From contig DAHVAL010000011.1 of the NCBI GenBank assembly GCA_027314645.1, positions 1-58,849 of the forward strand: a DNA stretch of 58,849 nt, read 5' to 3'. The translations under genes and the position numbers were made by a program. The notes below the pieces were generated by a model, which worked only from the letters and a program-made list of their open reading frames with translations, had not been told where the DNA came from and searched no databases. This stretch comes from Nitrospirota bacterium. GTDB lineage: Bacteria; Nitrospirota; Leptospirillia; Leptospirillales; Leptospirillaceae. Positions 42,212 to 51,539 of the stretch are shown here, one piece after another (position 1 is the stretch's first letter; every line of letters begins with the position of its first letter).

Positions 42212-43909
42212 CTAAACCTTGAACCGGGAAAGATATTCGTTGAGTTCCTCCATCTGCTTTTGGAGGCCTTCTCCCGCGTTCACTGCCCCACTCACGTTAT
42301 CGACCGTTTCGCGGGCATCACGAGCCGTCTGGTCGACCACTTTTCCAACCCGGTCGATCGCCTGAGTTTGCGCCCCGGTCGTTTCGGCGATCTGGTTCAC
42401 GCGCTTGGAGACGTCGGACGAGGAGGCGACGATTCGCGAAAAAACCCCTGCGGTTTTCTCTGTTTCACCGATCAAGACCTTCATCTCCTTGGATCCTCGA
42501 TCCATGACCTTCACCGACTGTTCCGTCAACCCTTGCAGGTGCGAGATGGTTTCCGATATCTCCCGGGTGGATCGGGTCGTCCGTTCCGCGAGCTTTCTCA
42601 CTTCATCGGCGACGACGGCGAACCCTCGTCCCTGCTCTCCCGCCCGGGCCGCTTCGATCGCGGCATTCAAGGCAAGGAGATTGGTCTGTTCCGCAATTTC
42701 ATTGATGATGTTGACGATTTGGGAAATTTGATCCGATCGCTTGCCCAGCTCCAGAATTTTTTCTCCGGCTTCGGAGATGACCTTTTCGATCCGGGAAAGT
42801 TCTCGGACCATGTCCGCCACTGATTCTCCCCCGGCATTGGCCTCCTCGCTGGCCTTTAACGAAATGTCCGACACCTGGCGGGTGACCTGCGCCACATCCG
42901 CCAGAGACCGTCCAAGTTCGTCCACCGCCTTCTTGGCCATCTCGATCTGCTGCATCTGAGCGGTGGATTTCCCGCGAATGGATTCGAGGGAGACGATCAT
43001 GTTCCGTGACCCTTCTCCCACGATTTCGGATTCATTGGCCACCATCTTGACCAATTCCCGCAGATTGTCGACCATCACTCCGAAATGGTTGACGAGATCC
43101 CCCACCTCATCCCCGGCCTGGCTCGTCATCCGCTGCGTCAGATTCCCCTCGGCGGTCTTCCCGATCACCTTGACAAGGTCCCCGAGCGGACGGACGGCGA
43201 TCGTCCGGACAAGGATGTAGATCAGGACCATGAGGATTCCGATCGTGGCGAGCGCATAAAGTCCGGCCTGCACCTTAAGCCTTGAGAGATCCCCTTCGAA
43301 TGAGGTCCGTTCCATGCTGACCCGCAACACCGCGAGTGTCTTGTCGTGGGAGGCGTACCCATGGCAAAGGGCGCAGCTTGCCTCGTACCGGATCGGAAAA
43401 AGACGTGTGATCACAGGTTTTCCGTCAAGAGTCTCCTTGAATGTGGCGGATCGCGCGTACTTCACCACATCCTTGAACCGAGGATCCTTGGAAAGAGCCT
43501 GCTCCTCGTGCTTCGGATGAAGCATGAACATGCGGGGAGAATAGGCATCATAATGACGCCATTCATTGACTTTGGCGATGGCCTCGTTGTCGTAAAAGGA
43601 CTGGATTCCGTCGCCCCGAAGGACCTGGACGCGCACGATTCCCGACAGGGTCTTCTGATCGGAGACCAGCTTCTGGGAAAGCGCGGGGGCGTTGATCGAG
43701 TACATGATTGTTCCAAGGCCGCGGACGATCGAATGGCCCATCATCGTCATCTTTCCGGCCTCGATTCGGGAAAGGTCTGACTTGGCGGATCGATAGAAGA
43801 GGGTATAGGTCGCTCCAAGGACGAGGATGAGTCCAATCGCAGACGATAACCCCAGCTTGGCCGACAACCGCCAGCGGATCGTTTTTTTACGTTCGAAGCC
43901 GCTCACCAT
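42212..43909 (-). CDS. Methyl-accepting chemotaxis protein with CxxCH haem-type sensor domain
   Basis: About 565 residues. First membrane helix ([20 protein letters not shown]), a periplasmic sensor of ~175 residues, second helix ([18 protein letters not shown]), HAMP, and a signalling tip with [20 protein letters not shown]. The sensor contains CALCH (encoded at 43375-43361), a c-type haem attachment motif, in a setting ([15 protein letters not shown]) like haem-bearing Tll0287/DUF3365-type sensors. I infer redox or gas sensing. The start is uncertain: GGAGG is only two bases from the ATG at 43909, five from a following GTG, and a TTG lies at 43933. It sits inside the che operon beside cheA and cheW. 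Confidence 0.92.
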   Translation of the reverse strand: MVSGFERKKTIRWRLSAKLGLSSAIGLILVLGATYTLFYRSAKSDLSRIEAGKMTMMGHSIVRGLGTIMYSINAPALSQKLVSDQKTLSGIVRVQVLRGDGIQSFYDNEAIAKVNEWRHYDAYSPRMFMLHPKHEEQALSKDPRFKDVVKYARSATFKETLDGKPVITRLFPIRYEASCALCHGYASHDKTLAVLRVSMERTSFEGDLSRLKVQAGLYALATIGILMVLIYILVRTIAVRPLGDLVKVIGKTAEGNLTQRMTSQAGDEVGDLVNHFGVMVDNLRELVKMVANESEIVGEGSRNMIVSLESIRGKSTAQMQQIEMAKKAVDELGRSLADVAQVTRQVSDISLKASEEANAGGESVADMVRELSRIEKVISEAGEKILELGKRSDQISQIVNIINEIAEQTNLLALNAAIEAARAGEQGRGFAVVADEVRKLAERTTRSTREISETISHLQGLTEQSVKVMDRGSKEMKVLIGETEKTAGVFSRIVASSSDVSKRVNQIAETTGAQTQAIDRVGKVVDQTARDARETVDNVSGAVNAGEGLQKQMEELNEYLSRFKV

Positions 43910-43958
43910 TTCCTCCTTTATATAAGCCGCCAACCGGCCTCTCGCAGACCCAGGAATT

Positions 43959-45923
43959 CTAGACGCCGGCCTCCAAACGTTCAGAGGAGGCCGGATCGAA
44001 GGTGGGCGTCGCTTTCTTCATGCGCAGAGAAACATCCTGAAGAATCTCTCCCACGTCGAGAATGATGATCACCCGGCCATCTCCAGTGATGGTCGCCCCC
44101 GCCAGCCCACGGATTCCCGCAAGAAGCTGGCCCATGGACTTGATGACGACCTCCTCCTGGTATGGCAAATTGTCCACCACGAGCCCCAGGTTCTTTGTAC
44201 CGATCTGGACCACCACGACATACTGCCCTTCGGGGATCCCGTCGTCTCCCGAAAGAGGGGGCACCATGAATTCATCCCGAAGCCGGATCAGCGGCAGGAC
44301 CTGGTCCCTCAGGTTGAGCACTTCGCTTCCCGAAAGGAGCTTGATATCCTTTTCGGTAATTTTTACAGTTTCAATAACACTGGCTAGGGGAATGGCATAG
44401 GTTTCAGACCCGATGGACACCATCAACGCCTGAATAATGGCGATCGTGAGGGGAAGACGAATGTTGAATGTGGATCCGGCGCCCTTCTGGGTGACGATAT
44501 CCACCGACCCGTTGATTTTGTTGATATTGGTTCGGACGACATCCATTCCGACCCCTCGGCCGGACACGTCCGTGACATTCTCCGCGGTGGTGAAGCCGGG
44601 CAGGAAAATAATGTTGACCGCATCAGCCTCGCTCATGCGCTGAACATCGGCCTCGGTCAGGATTCCTTTCTCGACGGCCTTTCGTTTCACTTTTTCAACA
44701 TCGATTCCACGTCCGTCGTCGGAGATCTCGATGACGATGGAGTTCCCTTCCTGGTAAGCCGAGACCTTGACGACCCCCTCCGGATTCTTGCCTTGAGCCA
44801 TCCGGTCTTCCGGGGGTTCAATCCCATGATCGATGGAGTTACGGATGATATGGACCAACGGGTCCCCGATTTCCTCGATCACCGACTTGTCGAGTTCGGT
44901 CTCCTCTCCGGCCAGTTCAAGACGGATGGTCTTCCCCATTTTGCGGGAGAGGTCCCGCACCATTCTTGGAAACTTTCCGAGCACTTTCTTGATCGGCTGC
45001 ATCCGGGTCTTGATGACGGCGGTTTGGAGGTCGGTCGTCACCCGATTCAATTGGGAGATCGCTTCGGCCACCTCCTTGATCCGCTGCTCGAAGTTGGTCA
45101 CCCCGCCGATATCGCTTGACAGCTTCACCAGCCGGTTCCGCCCCAGCACGAGTTCCCCGACAAGGTTCATGACGCTGTCGAGGCGGGTGATTTCGACCCG
45201 AATCGTTTGATCCACCTCCACGCCACCTTCCGGGAGTTTCGCCCCGCCTGCCCCATCGGGACCATGACCTTCCTCGCGGGGGGAGGCGGGGCGAATCACC
45301 TTGGGAACGGGTGGCGGCTCGGGAGCGGACGCCTCCGGAGAGGAGGGAGAAGAAGGAGGGCCTGAAGGGGGCAAAGGGGGAGAAGTGTTGGGAAAAGACG
45401 GAACGGCGGCCTCCGGAACCTGAAGAGGCTGGTCAGGAGATTGCTCCTGGCGGGGACCATCGGACATTTCGGCCGCGGCACCCTCCTCTTCCTGGGGAGA
45501 AGACCCTTTGCCGCTGGTGTCTTCCCCCCACTGGAGAAGAAGATCAAGCTTCATGTTCATGCCGTCAATGTCCACGTCGGCCTGTTCGCCGGTACGCACT
45601 TCATTGACCAGGATCTTGAGGGTGTCCATCGCCTCCAGGATGATGTCGATCACCGCGGGCTCGGCCCGCATGTTTCCGGTCCGAAGCTGGTTCAAAACAT
45701 TTTCCGCATGATGGGCGACTTCCACGATCCGGGTCAGGCCAATAAACCCTGCCGACCCTTTGATGCTGTGGGCGGTACGAAAGATCTCATTTAAAATCCG
45801 GTCATCCGGATTGTGTTCGAGTTGAACGAAGTAGTTGTCGAGCCCCTCGAGCATCTCCGTGGCTTCCTGGAGAAAATATTGTTCAATTTCCTTCAACTCG
45901 TCGTTTTCGTCCCCTTCACTCAT
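43959..45923 (-). CDS. cheA: Chemotaxis histidine kinase CheA
   Basis: 654 residues from the ATG at 45923 (GGAGGAAGAACG upstream). P1 phosphotransfer domain with the His in [13 protein letters not shown]; a Pro/Ser/Glu-rich linker (~140-235) in place of a recognisable P2; P3 dimerisation helices ([19 protein letters not shown]); P4 kinase with [10 protein letters not shown] (N box), [11 protein letters not shown] (G1) and [13 protein letters not shown] (G2); P5 CheW-like regulatory domain. It phosphorylates CheY, encoded just upstream, under control of receptor-CheW arrays. Confidence 0.95.
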   Translation of the reverse strand: MSEGDENDELKEIEQYFLQEATEMLEGLDNYFVQLEHNPDDRILNEIFRTAHSIKGSAGFIGLTRIVEVAHHAENVLNQLRTGNMRAEPAVIDIILEAMDTLKILVNEVRTGEQADVDIDGMNMKLDLLLQWGEDTSGKGSSPQEEEGAAAEMSDGPRQEQSPDQPLQVPEAAVPSFPNTSPPLPPSGPPSSPSSPEASAPEPPPVPKVIRPASPREEGHGPDGAGGAKLPEGGVEVDQTIRVEITRLDSVMNLVGELVLGRNRLVKLSSDIGGVTNFEQRIKEVAEAISQLNRVTTDLQTAVIKTRMQPIKKVLGKFPRMVRDLSRKMGKTIRLELAGEETELDKSVIEEIGDPLVHIIRNSIDHGIEPPEDRMAQGKNPEGVVKVSAYQEGNSIVIEISDDGRGIDVEKVKRKAVEKGILTEADVQRMSEADAVNIIFLPGFTTAENVTDVSGRGVGMDVVRTNINKINGSVDIVTQKGAGSTFNIRLPLTIAIIQALMVSIGSETYAIPLASVIETVKITEKDIKLLSGSEVLNLRDQVLPLIRLRDEFMVPPLSGDDGIPEGQYVVVVQIGTKNLGLVVDNLPYQEEVVIKSMGQLLAGIRGLAGATITGDGRVIIILDVGEILQDVSLRMKKATPTFDPASSERLEAGV

Positions 45924-45956
45924 CGTTCTTCCTCCGACTTCCACTCCGGAACCGGG

Positions 45957-46340
45957 CTATTTCTCCTTGAAAATCTTCTTGATTTTCTCGTCGAGGGTTG
46001 CCACATTGAACGGTTTTACGATGTAATTCGACACACCGGCCTTGATGGCTTCGACGATATTCTCCTGCTTGGCCTCCGCGGTCACCATCAGGAAGGGAAT
46101 GTCTTTGGTCTGAGGGGTCGAGCGAACTTTCCGGAGGAGTTCGATCCCCGTCATGTTCGGCATGTTCCAGTCGCTGACAATGAAATCAAATTTTTCCACG
46201 ATCAACCGGGCATAGGCTTTTTGGCCGTCCTCCGCCTCCTCGATATTGGTGAATCCGATCTGGCGAAGTGTGTTCTTGATGATCCGGCGCATCGTTGAGA
46301 AATCGTCCACGACCAGAACCTTCATCCCAAAATTGATCAT
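45957..46340 (-). CDS. cheY: Chemotaxis response regulator CheY
   Basis: 127 residues, single receiver domain. Acidic pocket in VLVVDDFSTMRR, phospho-acceptor Asp in IVSDWNMPNM, Thr in MVTAEA, and Lys in YIVKPF. The AEAKQEN segment and length are typical CheY. AAGGAGTTCAA precedes the ATG. CheY-P binds the FliM N-terminal peptide to switch the motor. First gene of the che cluster, 185 bases after fliA. Confidence 0.95.
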   Translation of the reverse strand: MINFGMKVLVVDDFSTMRRIIKNTLRQIGFTNIEEAEDGQKAYARLIVEKFDFIVSDWNMPNMTGIELLRKVRSTPQTKDIPFLMVTAEAKQENIVEAIKAGVSNYIVKPFNVATLDEKIKKIFKEK

Positions 46341-46524
46341 TTGAACTCCTTCCTCCCGCGTTTCATCGGCACCAAAGCAGTTCGCCTCTGGTCGGAAACC
46401 GCCATGGACAGGTCATTTCCATAACCGACATGTTCTTATCGGACACTCGGTGGAATTTCACGAGCCCCCGCACTCGCTTTTCGACCATGCCCCTCACGGA
46501 TCAGGGTGGGCAGCTCTGTTGGAT

Positions 46525-47256
46525 TTAAGAAAATCGGGATTCCTCTCCCATGGTCTTTCCCAGGATGGATTTGATGACCCGGAGCGCCTGCGCATGAATC
46601 TGGGACACCCGGGACTCGCTGACCTCCAGAACCTGAGCGACTTCCTTCATGGTTAAGTCCTCATAGTAATACAGAGTCAGAACCAGTCTCTGCTTTTCCG
46701 GAAGGGTATCGAGCGCCTTGGTGAGGCGCTCCACGGCATCCCCACGGATCAGCTGACCGAGCGGATCCTCCTGGCGTGTTTCGGGAATCCTGTCTTTAAG
46801 AGAGTCGCCTTCCTGCTCGTCGGGCGAAAAAAACTCGTCCAAGGAAAGCGTGGGATGGGTATCAATTTCCCAGAGGAGTTGCGACATCGCGTCTAAAGAA
46901 AGCCCCATCCTTTCTGCCAGCTCCTCTTCGGACGGTTCGCGGCCGAGTTCTTCCTCGAGTCGGGAGCGAACCTGCTGCACTTCCGACTGTTTTTCCCGAA
47001 CCGACCGGGGGACCCAGTCCATGGCGCGGATCTCGTCAAGCATGGCCCCACGGATTCGATGTTCGGCCATGGTCTTGAATTTCAGCCCTCTCGACGGATC
47101 GAAGCGACGGGCACTATCAACAAGGCTCCGGAGGCCCACGCTGATCAGGTCCTCCACCCCTATTTCCGGGGGGAGGCGATGGGCGTAGCGCATCGCATGA
47201 TACTTGATGGTGCCGGCAAACTCCTTGATCATCGCATCGTCAAGTTCCAAGCACAT
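46525..47256 (-). CDS. fliA: Flagellar sigma factor 28 (FliA)
   Basis: About 243 residues. Region 2 (DLISVGLRSLVDSARRFDPSRG and KFKTMAEHRIRGAMLDEIR), region 3 (EELGREPSEEELAERMGLS), and region 4 (LPEKQRLVLTLYYYEDLTMKEVAQVLEVSESRVSQIHAQAL, in pieces) are those of FliA/WhiG. The start is uncertain: ATG at 47256 lies right after GAGGG, a TTG two codons later has better spacing, and a TTG exists at 47277. It has its own sigma-70-type promoter (47361-47389) and a tandem repeat in its leader. It should read the two sigma-28 promoters in this window. Confidence 0.94.
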   Translation of the reverse strand: MCLELDDAMIKEFAGTIKYHAMRYAHRLPPEIGVEDLISVGLRSLVDSARRFDPSRGLKFKTMAEHRIRGAMLDEIRAMDWVPRSVREKQSEVQQVRSRLEEELGREPSEEELAERMGLSLDAMSQLLWEIDTHPTLSLDEFFSPDEQEGDSLKDRIPETRQEDPLGQLIRGDAVERLTKALDTLPEKQRLVLTLYYYEDLTMKEVAQVLEVSESRVSQIHAQALRVIKSILGKTMGEESRFS

Positions 47257-47282
47257 TCCCTCGCCATAAAGCCACAAATAGC

Positions 47283-47310
47283 CCTACGGAGACAAGCCTA
47301 CGGAGACAAT
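47283..47310 (-). repeat. 14-base tandem duplication in the fliA leader
   Basis: Two adjacent 14-base units, CCTACGGAGACAAG and CCTACGGAGACAAT on the plus strand, identical at 13 positions. They lie between the fliA promoter and the fliA start, within the predicted untranslated leader. A chance replication slippage or a duplicated regulatory site are both possible. Confidence 0.75.
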
Positions 47311-47360
47311 ATGGCAGGCTCCCCCACCTCTTCCATCAACACAATTTTAAGTCTTTGTTC

Positions 47361-47389
47361 ATTCTACCGTGTTCATCAATAGTTCTCAA
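47361..47389 (-). promoter_or_regulatory. Sigma-70-type promoter for fliA
   Basis: Minus strand TTGAGA (47389-47384), 17-base spacer, TAGAAT (47366-47361): five of six matches in each hexamer at ideal spacing. It sits in the 120-base gap after flhG, so fliA can be transcribed apart from the export-gene run. The leader is about 95 bases. Confidence 0.65.
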
Positions 47390-47398
47390 CTAAAAAAA

Positions 47399-48283
47399 TC
47401 AAGTTTTCTCCATCCCTGCTTCGGCAAGCCTTTTCATCCATAACCCGATTCCTCCGTCGCCGCCGCTTCGCGGAGGTCGTGAAAGGATGGATCGGACCAC
47501 GACCTCCATCCCTTTCGAAAAAGGCGCCCCCGGAAGCATCTCCGCGATCGCCCTCTGAGAGCGGACCGCCTGGGTGAGAGAGGGGTCCGAGGGAAGATGG
47601 CCGACAAAGGAAAGGGCCAGTCCGGGGAGATACCTGTCGGCGACGCCGGACACGAGATCAAAGAGACCGATGGCCTCCTGCCGGTCTCGGACCATGTTGG
47701 CCAGAAAGAGAAAAGGCTTGTCCGCCTGCCGCCTAAACAAAACCTTCATGAGGGCGAACGCATCGGTCCGGCTCGTCGGTTCGGGCGTGACGACAACGAC
47801 GGTTTCCCGGCTCGCCATGTTGAAATTGAGGACGTTTTCGGAAATTCCGGCCCCGGTGTCGATCAACAGCACATCGAGATCCATCGACAGACTCTCAAAC
47901 TCTTCCAGAAGGCGAAGATTCTGTTCGCTGGTCAAGCTCGTCATTTCTTCGACCCCCGAGGCGGCAGGAAGGATCAGCATGCCCCCGGGGCCCCGGACGA
48001 GGATCTCCGACAGGGAGCGATCGCCCATCAGAACATCCTGAAGCGTATGGGATGGCCGGATATTCAAGAGGACATCCATGTTGCCAAGCCCCAGGTCGGC
48101 GTCCAGAACCAGAACTCTCAACCCGAATCGGGCGGCCATGATGAAGGCCATATTGGCCGACACATTGGTCTTTCCGACCCCCCCCTTGCCGCTGGTGATT
48201 GAAATCACCCGGGGAAGGTGAATCCGCCCGCCGTTATTGGCCGTGGCCCCGCCATCGGTTCTAAGACCTGATGCCTGATCCAT
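47399..48283 (-). CDS. flhG: Flagellar number regulator FlhG (FleN/YlxH), MinD-like ATPase
   Basis: 294 residues. It begins MDQASGLR, the DQA-x-x-LR activator motif that in FlhG proteins stimulates FlhF GTPase. The deviant Walker A is SGKGGVGKTNVSANMA, Walker B is VLVLDADLGLGNMD, and TGAGIS marks the third loop. A C-terminal amphipathic helix may dock to membrane. It limits flagellar number and location together with FlhF. Its first 23 bases overlap the flhF end. Downstream, a T tract follows the stop but no stem is evident. Confidence 0.94.
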   Translation of the reverse strand: MDQASGLRTDGGATANNGGRIHLPRVISITSGKGGVGKTNVSANMAFIMAARFGLRVLVLDADLGLGNMDVLLNIRPSHTLQDVLMGDRSLSEILVRGPGGMLILPAASGVEEMTSLTSEQNLRLLEEFESLSMDLDVLLIDTGAGISENVLNFNMASRETVVVVTPEPTSRTDAFALMKVLFRRQADKPFLFLANMVRDRQEAIGLFDLVSGVADRYLPGLALSFVGHLPSDPSLTQAVRSQRAIAEMLPGAPFSKGMEVVVRSILSRPPRSGGDGGIGLWMKRLAEAGMEKT

Positions 48284-49454
48284 CGCGACTCCATCCTTCT
48301 ATCATCCATTGCGCCAAGCGGCCTCCGTGGGCCAGTTCAATATCTTCCGGGACCTTTTGGCCGACGCCGACATAAGACACTGGAAGGCGGCTATGGGCCA
48401 GCATCGAATAAAGGGACCCCAGATTCTCTGTTTCATCGATCTTCGTGACGATCACGGATTCCGGGCGGACCTTGGCAAAGCGCTCCACGGTCTTTTCCAA
48501 ATCCTTTGACTTTTGTGTGGCCGAAACGACCAGAGCGGTCGAAAAATCCCAGGTCGCGCCGGCCGCTCCGAGGGCGGAGAAGAATGTCCCCATCTCCTCG
48601 ACGCCCCCCTCGGTGCGCCCGGCCGAATCGACTAAAATGACCTCGTTTTGGCGGAGATGACCGATCGCATCCGCGATTCTTGCGGCGCTTGTGACCACCT
48701 CCACCGGAACTCCCATCAGATCTGCATAGATTCGAAGCTGTTCAATGGCTCCGATGCGGTAGGTGTCGAGGTTGATCAACCCGACGGAGCGGCGGTTGCG
48801 GGCAATGAGCATTGCGGCGATCTTGGCGATGGTCGTCGTCTTTCCCACTCCCGTGGGGCCGACAAAAAGGATTACCCGGGGACGTCCGGTGGGCCGTGCG
48901 TCTGAAAACAGGGATCCGGTCACCTCTATTTTCTGAGAGATCAGGAACTGGAGGAGGGATTGGACCTGCCCGGAACTCCAATCCAACGGCTGATAGGAAA
49001 GAAGCCGGAACGCCTCCACGAGATCCTCGCAGTCTCCGGGGGGGAACCCGGACTCCGCAAGAATCCGGCGAGAGTCTTCAACCGGATCGAATGGAGGGGA
49101 AAGAGGGGCGGTGGAGGTCCCTGTCAACCGGCTCATCCTGACAAGAAGGTCCTGGATCTCCTGGGATGATCCTGCCCCCCACTCCCGTTCCATGCGGCTG
49201 ATCGTCTCCCGAATGGATTCCATATCGGACAGGCGGAGACCATCCTCCGTGGGAGGAGGAGGCCCCGGAAGATCCTGGGCCCAGGGAGGATCGATCTGCG
49301 GGAGGCCGGCGGTCACAACCACCCCGGGAACGCCGGATTTCGATCCTTGGTCCGACTTTCTCGATGAGAGGATGACCGCTTCCGGTCCGAGTTCTTTCTT
49401 GACCTTCTTCAGGGCGTCGTTCATGTCAACGCCTTCGAATGTCCTGATCAGCAT
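48261..49454 (-). CDS. flhF: Flagellar placement GTPase FlhF
   Basis: 397 residues: N-terminal basic/variable part (MLIRTFEGVDMNDALKKVKK, then ELGPEAVILSSRK), an N domain, and an SRP-type G domain with GPTGVGKTTTIAKIAA, LINLDTYRIGAIEQLR, DSAGR and TKIDET. FlhF marks the cell pole for flagellar assembly. It sits between flhA and flhG in the order seen in polar flagellates, so polar flagellation is likely. Confidence 0.95.
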   Translation of the reverse strand: MLIRTFEGVDMNDALKKVKKELGPEAVILSSRKSDQGSKSGVPGVVVTAGLPQIDPPWAQDLPGPPPPTEDGLRLSDMESIRETISRMEREWGAGSSQEIQDLLVRMSRLTGTSTAPLSPPFDPVEDSRRILAESGFPPGDCEDLVEAFRLLSYQPLDWSSGQVQSLLQFLISQKIEVTGSLFSDARPTGRPRVILFVGPTGVGKTTTIAKIAAMLIARNRRSVGLINLDTYRIGAIEQLRIYADLMGVPVEVVTSAARIADAIGHLRQNEVILVDSAGRTEGGVEEMGTFFSALGAAGATWDFSTALVVSATQKSKDLEKTVERFAKVRPESVIVTKIDETENLGSLYSMLAHSRLPVSYVGVGQKVPEDIELAHGGRLAQWMIEGWSRDGSGIRS

Positions 49455-49457
49455 CCC

Positions 49458-51539
49458 TTATGCCTCCTGATATCGCACGACATCCGACGCCTGGATCGAA
49501 ATATCCGCCGGAATCTCCTGAGGTGAAAGAACCGGCAGAGATGGAAAGTAGCGCTCCACCAGCCTCCGGATTCCGAACCGCGCTTGCGGGGCCACCAACA
49601 ATACCCCCTGTACTCCTTTCTTGCCTTGGGACTCCAACACCTTGCCAAGATTGGTGAGCAATTTTTGGACCAGCCCCGGATCAAGCGCCAGGGGACGTCC
49701 AGGCCCGCCACCCCCGCCGGAAAGAGCCTTCTGAAGCTGCTCCTCCCAGCGGCCGTCGAGACTGATGATGGAAAGCTGGCGCGCCCGTCCGGAAAGGTAG
49801 GGGTTCACGATCGTTCGTCCAAGGGCTTGCCGGACCCCCTCCGCCAGGAGTGTCACATCTTTGGCATCCCGACCCGCCGAGATCTGATCGGAGAGCGATT
49901 CGAGGATGGTCCGAAGATCCCTGATGGAGACCCGTTCGGCCAGAAGCGCATGGAGGACCGACACCAAGGTCCCCAGAGCAATCTGGCCGGGAACGAGGTC
50001 TTCCACGAGCTTTGGATAATCCCGGGAAAGCGCGTCGAGAAGCCGTTGTGTTTCTTGGCGCCCCACGAGTTCGGACGCATGGGTCCGAAGAATTTCGGTC
50101 AAATGGGTCGCCAGGACTGTCACCGGATCCACCACGGTCATTCCCGATCCTTCCGCGGACTCCTGGTTTTCCGGGGAGATCCAAATCGCCGGGAGACTGA
50201 ATGTCGGTTCCTTGACAGGAGTTCCGGGAATACTGTCAATTCCCCCGCTTGCATTCATCGCCAGCATGGATCCGGGCTTCAGCTCCCATCGTCCGACCGG
50301 ATTCCCCTTGAGAAGAATCATGTATTCTTCCGGCTTCAGCTGAAGATTGTCACGGATATGGATAGGGGGGACGATGATCCCGAGCTCTCCTGCAAGCTGT
50401 CTCCGGATTCCCTTGATCCGCTCTGTCAGATCTCCGCCCGAGCCCCCTTCCACGAGGGTGACGAGCCCATACCCCACATTGATCTCGAGAAGGTCGAGAG
50501 AAAGAAACTGCTCGATATTTTCCGGGGGGGGAGGCACCTTCTCTTCTTCCTGCTTCCGGGCCGATTCCGTCTGTTGTTGCGATCTTCGGACCGACCAGGC
50601 CGTCGCCCCCAGAAGTCCGCCCATCAGAAGAAACGCCAGATGGGGCAAACCGGGGACCGCCGAAAGAAAGAGCAGAATGGCAGAGGCTCCCCCCATTGCG
50701 CGGCTTCTGGAAAAAAGTTGATCGCGCATATCCATGCCCAGTTCATTCGTGGAAGAAGATCGGGTCACGACGATTCCGGCGGCCACGCTGACGATCAAGG
50801 CAGGAATCTGGGCGACCAGCCCTTCACCGATGGTCAGGAGGGTATAGACCTGCAGGGCCTCTCCCATCGCCATCCCCATCAAAAGGGTCCCGATCATGAG
50901 TCCGCCAATAATATTGATCAACAGGATGAGAAGAGCGGCGACCGCATCCCCGCGAACGAACTTGGAGGCCCCATCCATGGCGCCGTAGAACTCCGATTCT
51001 TTCGTGAGTTCCTTGCGCCGCTTCCGGGCCTCCTCTTCCTTGATGGACCCTGAGTTCAAATCGGCATCGATCGCCATCTGCTTTCCTGGAAGGGCATCTA
51101 ACGTGAAGCGGGCGGCGACCTCGGCGATGCGGCCGGCCCCTCGCGTCACCACGACGAAATTGATGACCACGAAGATCAGGAAGATGATCAGCCCAACCGC
51201 ATAGGACCCCCCGACCACGAACCGGCCGAAGGATTCAATGACATGGCCGGCGGCGACGGTTCCGTTTTGACCATGGAGGAGAATGAGCCGCGTACTGGCC
51301 ACATTGAGAGAGAGCCTGAAGAGTGTGGCCAGGAGAAGAATGGTCGGAAACAGATTGAATTCAAGGATCGTCCGCGTGGTGAGGGCCACCAGGAGAATGA
51401 TCAGAGAAAAGGCGATGTTTGTGGACAGAAGAAGGTCGAGCATCAGGGGGGGAAGCGGAACGATCATGATGGACAGCAAGCCCACCACTCCCACGAACAC
51501 GGACAGATCTGACGACCGGCCGGTGAACAATGATTTCAT
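49458..51539 (-). CDS. flhA: Flagellar export gate protein FlhA
   Basis: 693 residues. Eight membrane helices in the first ~330 residues, including the conserved cytoplasmic FHIPEP-type loop (RFTLDALPGKQMAIDADLNSG split across it), then a large cytoplasmic domain (LEINVGYGLVTLVEGG, DPVTVLATHLTEILRTHA). The soluble domain forms the nonameric ring that receives chaperone-substrate complexes such as FliS-flagellin. The ATG overlaps the flhB stop by four bases. Confidence 0.95.
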   Translation of the reverse strand: MKSLFTGRSSDLSVFVGVVGLLSIMIVPLPPLMLDLLLSTNIAFSLIILLVALTTRTILEFNLFPTILLLATLFRLSLNVASTRLILLHGQNGTVAAGHVIESFGRFVVGGSYAVGLIIFLIFVVINFVVVTRGAGRIAEVAARFTLDALPGKQMAIDADLNSGSIKEEEARKRRKELTKESEFYGAMDGASKFVRGDAVAALLILLINIIGGLMIGTLLMGMAMGEALQVYTLLTIGEGLVAQIPALIVSVAAGIVVTRSSSTNELGMDMRDQLFSRSRAMGGASAILLFLSAVPGLPHLAFLLMGGLLGATAWSVRRSQQQTESARKQEEEKVPPPPENIEQFLSLDLLEINVGYGLVTLVEGGSGGDLTERIKGIRRQLAGELGIIVPPIHIRDNLQLKPEEYMILLKGNPVGRWELKPGSMLAMNASGGIDSIPGTPVKEPTFSLPAIWISPENQESAEGSGMTVVDPVTVLATHLTEILRTHASELVGRQETQRLLDALSRDYPKLVEDLVPGQIALGTLVSVLHALLAERVSIRDLRTILESLSDQISAGRDAKDVTLLAEGVRQALGRTIVNPYLSGRARQLSIISLDGRWEEQLQKALSGGGGGPGRPLALDPGLVQKLLTNLGKVLESQGKKGVQGVLLVAPQARFGIRRLVERYFPSLPVLSPQEIPADISIQASDVVRYQEA

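Noticed and set aside
46430-46460. TCCGATAA box (minus strand) upstream of cheY
   Set aside because: A partial -35 match occurs only with a spacer of nine bases, too short for sigma-28.
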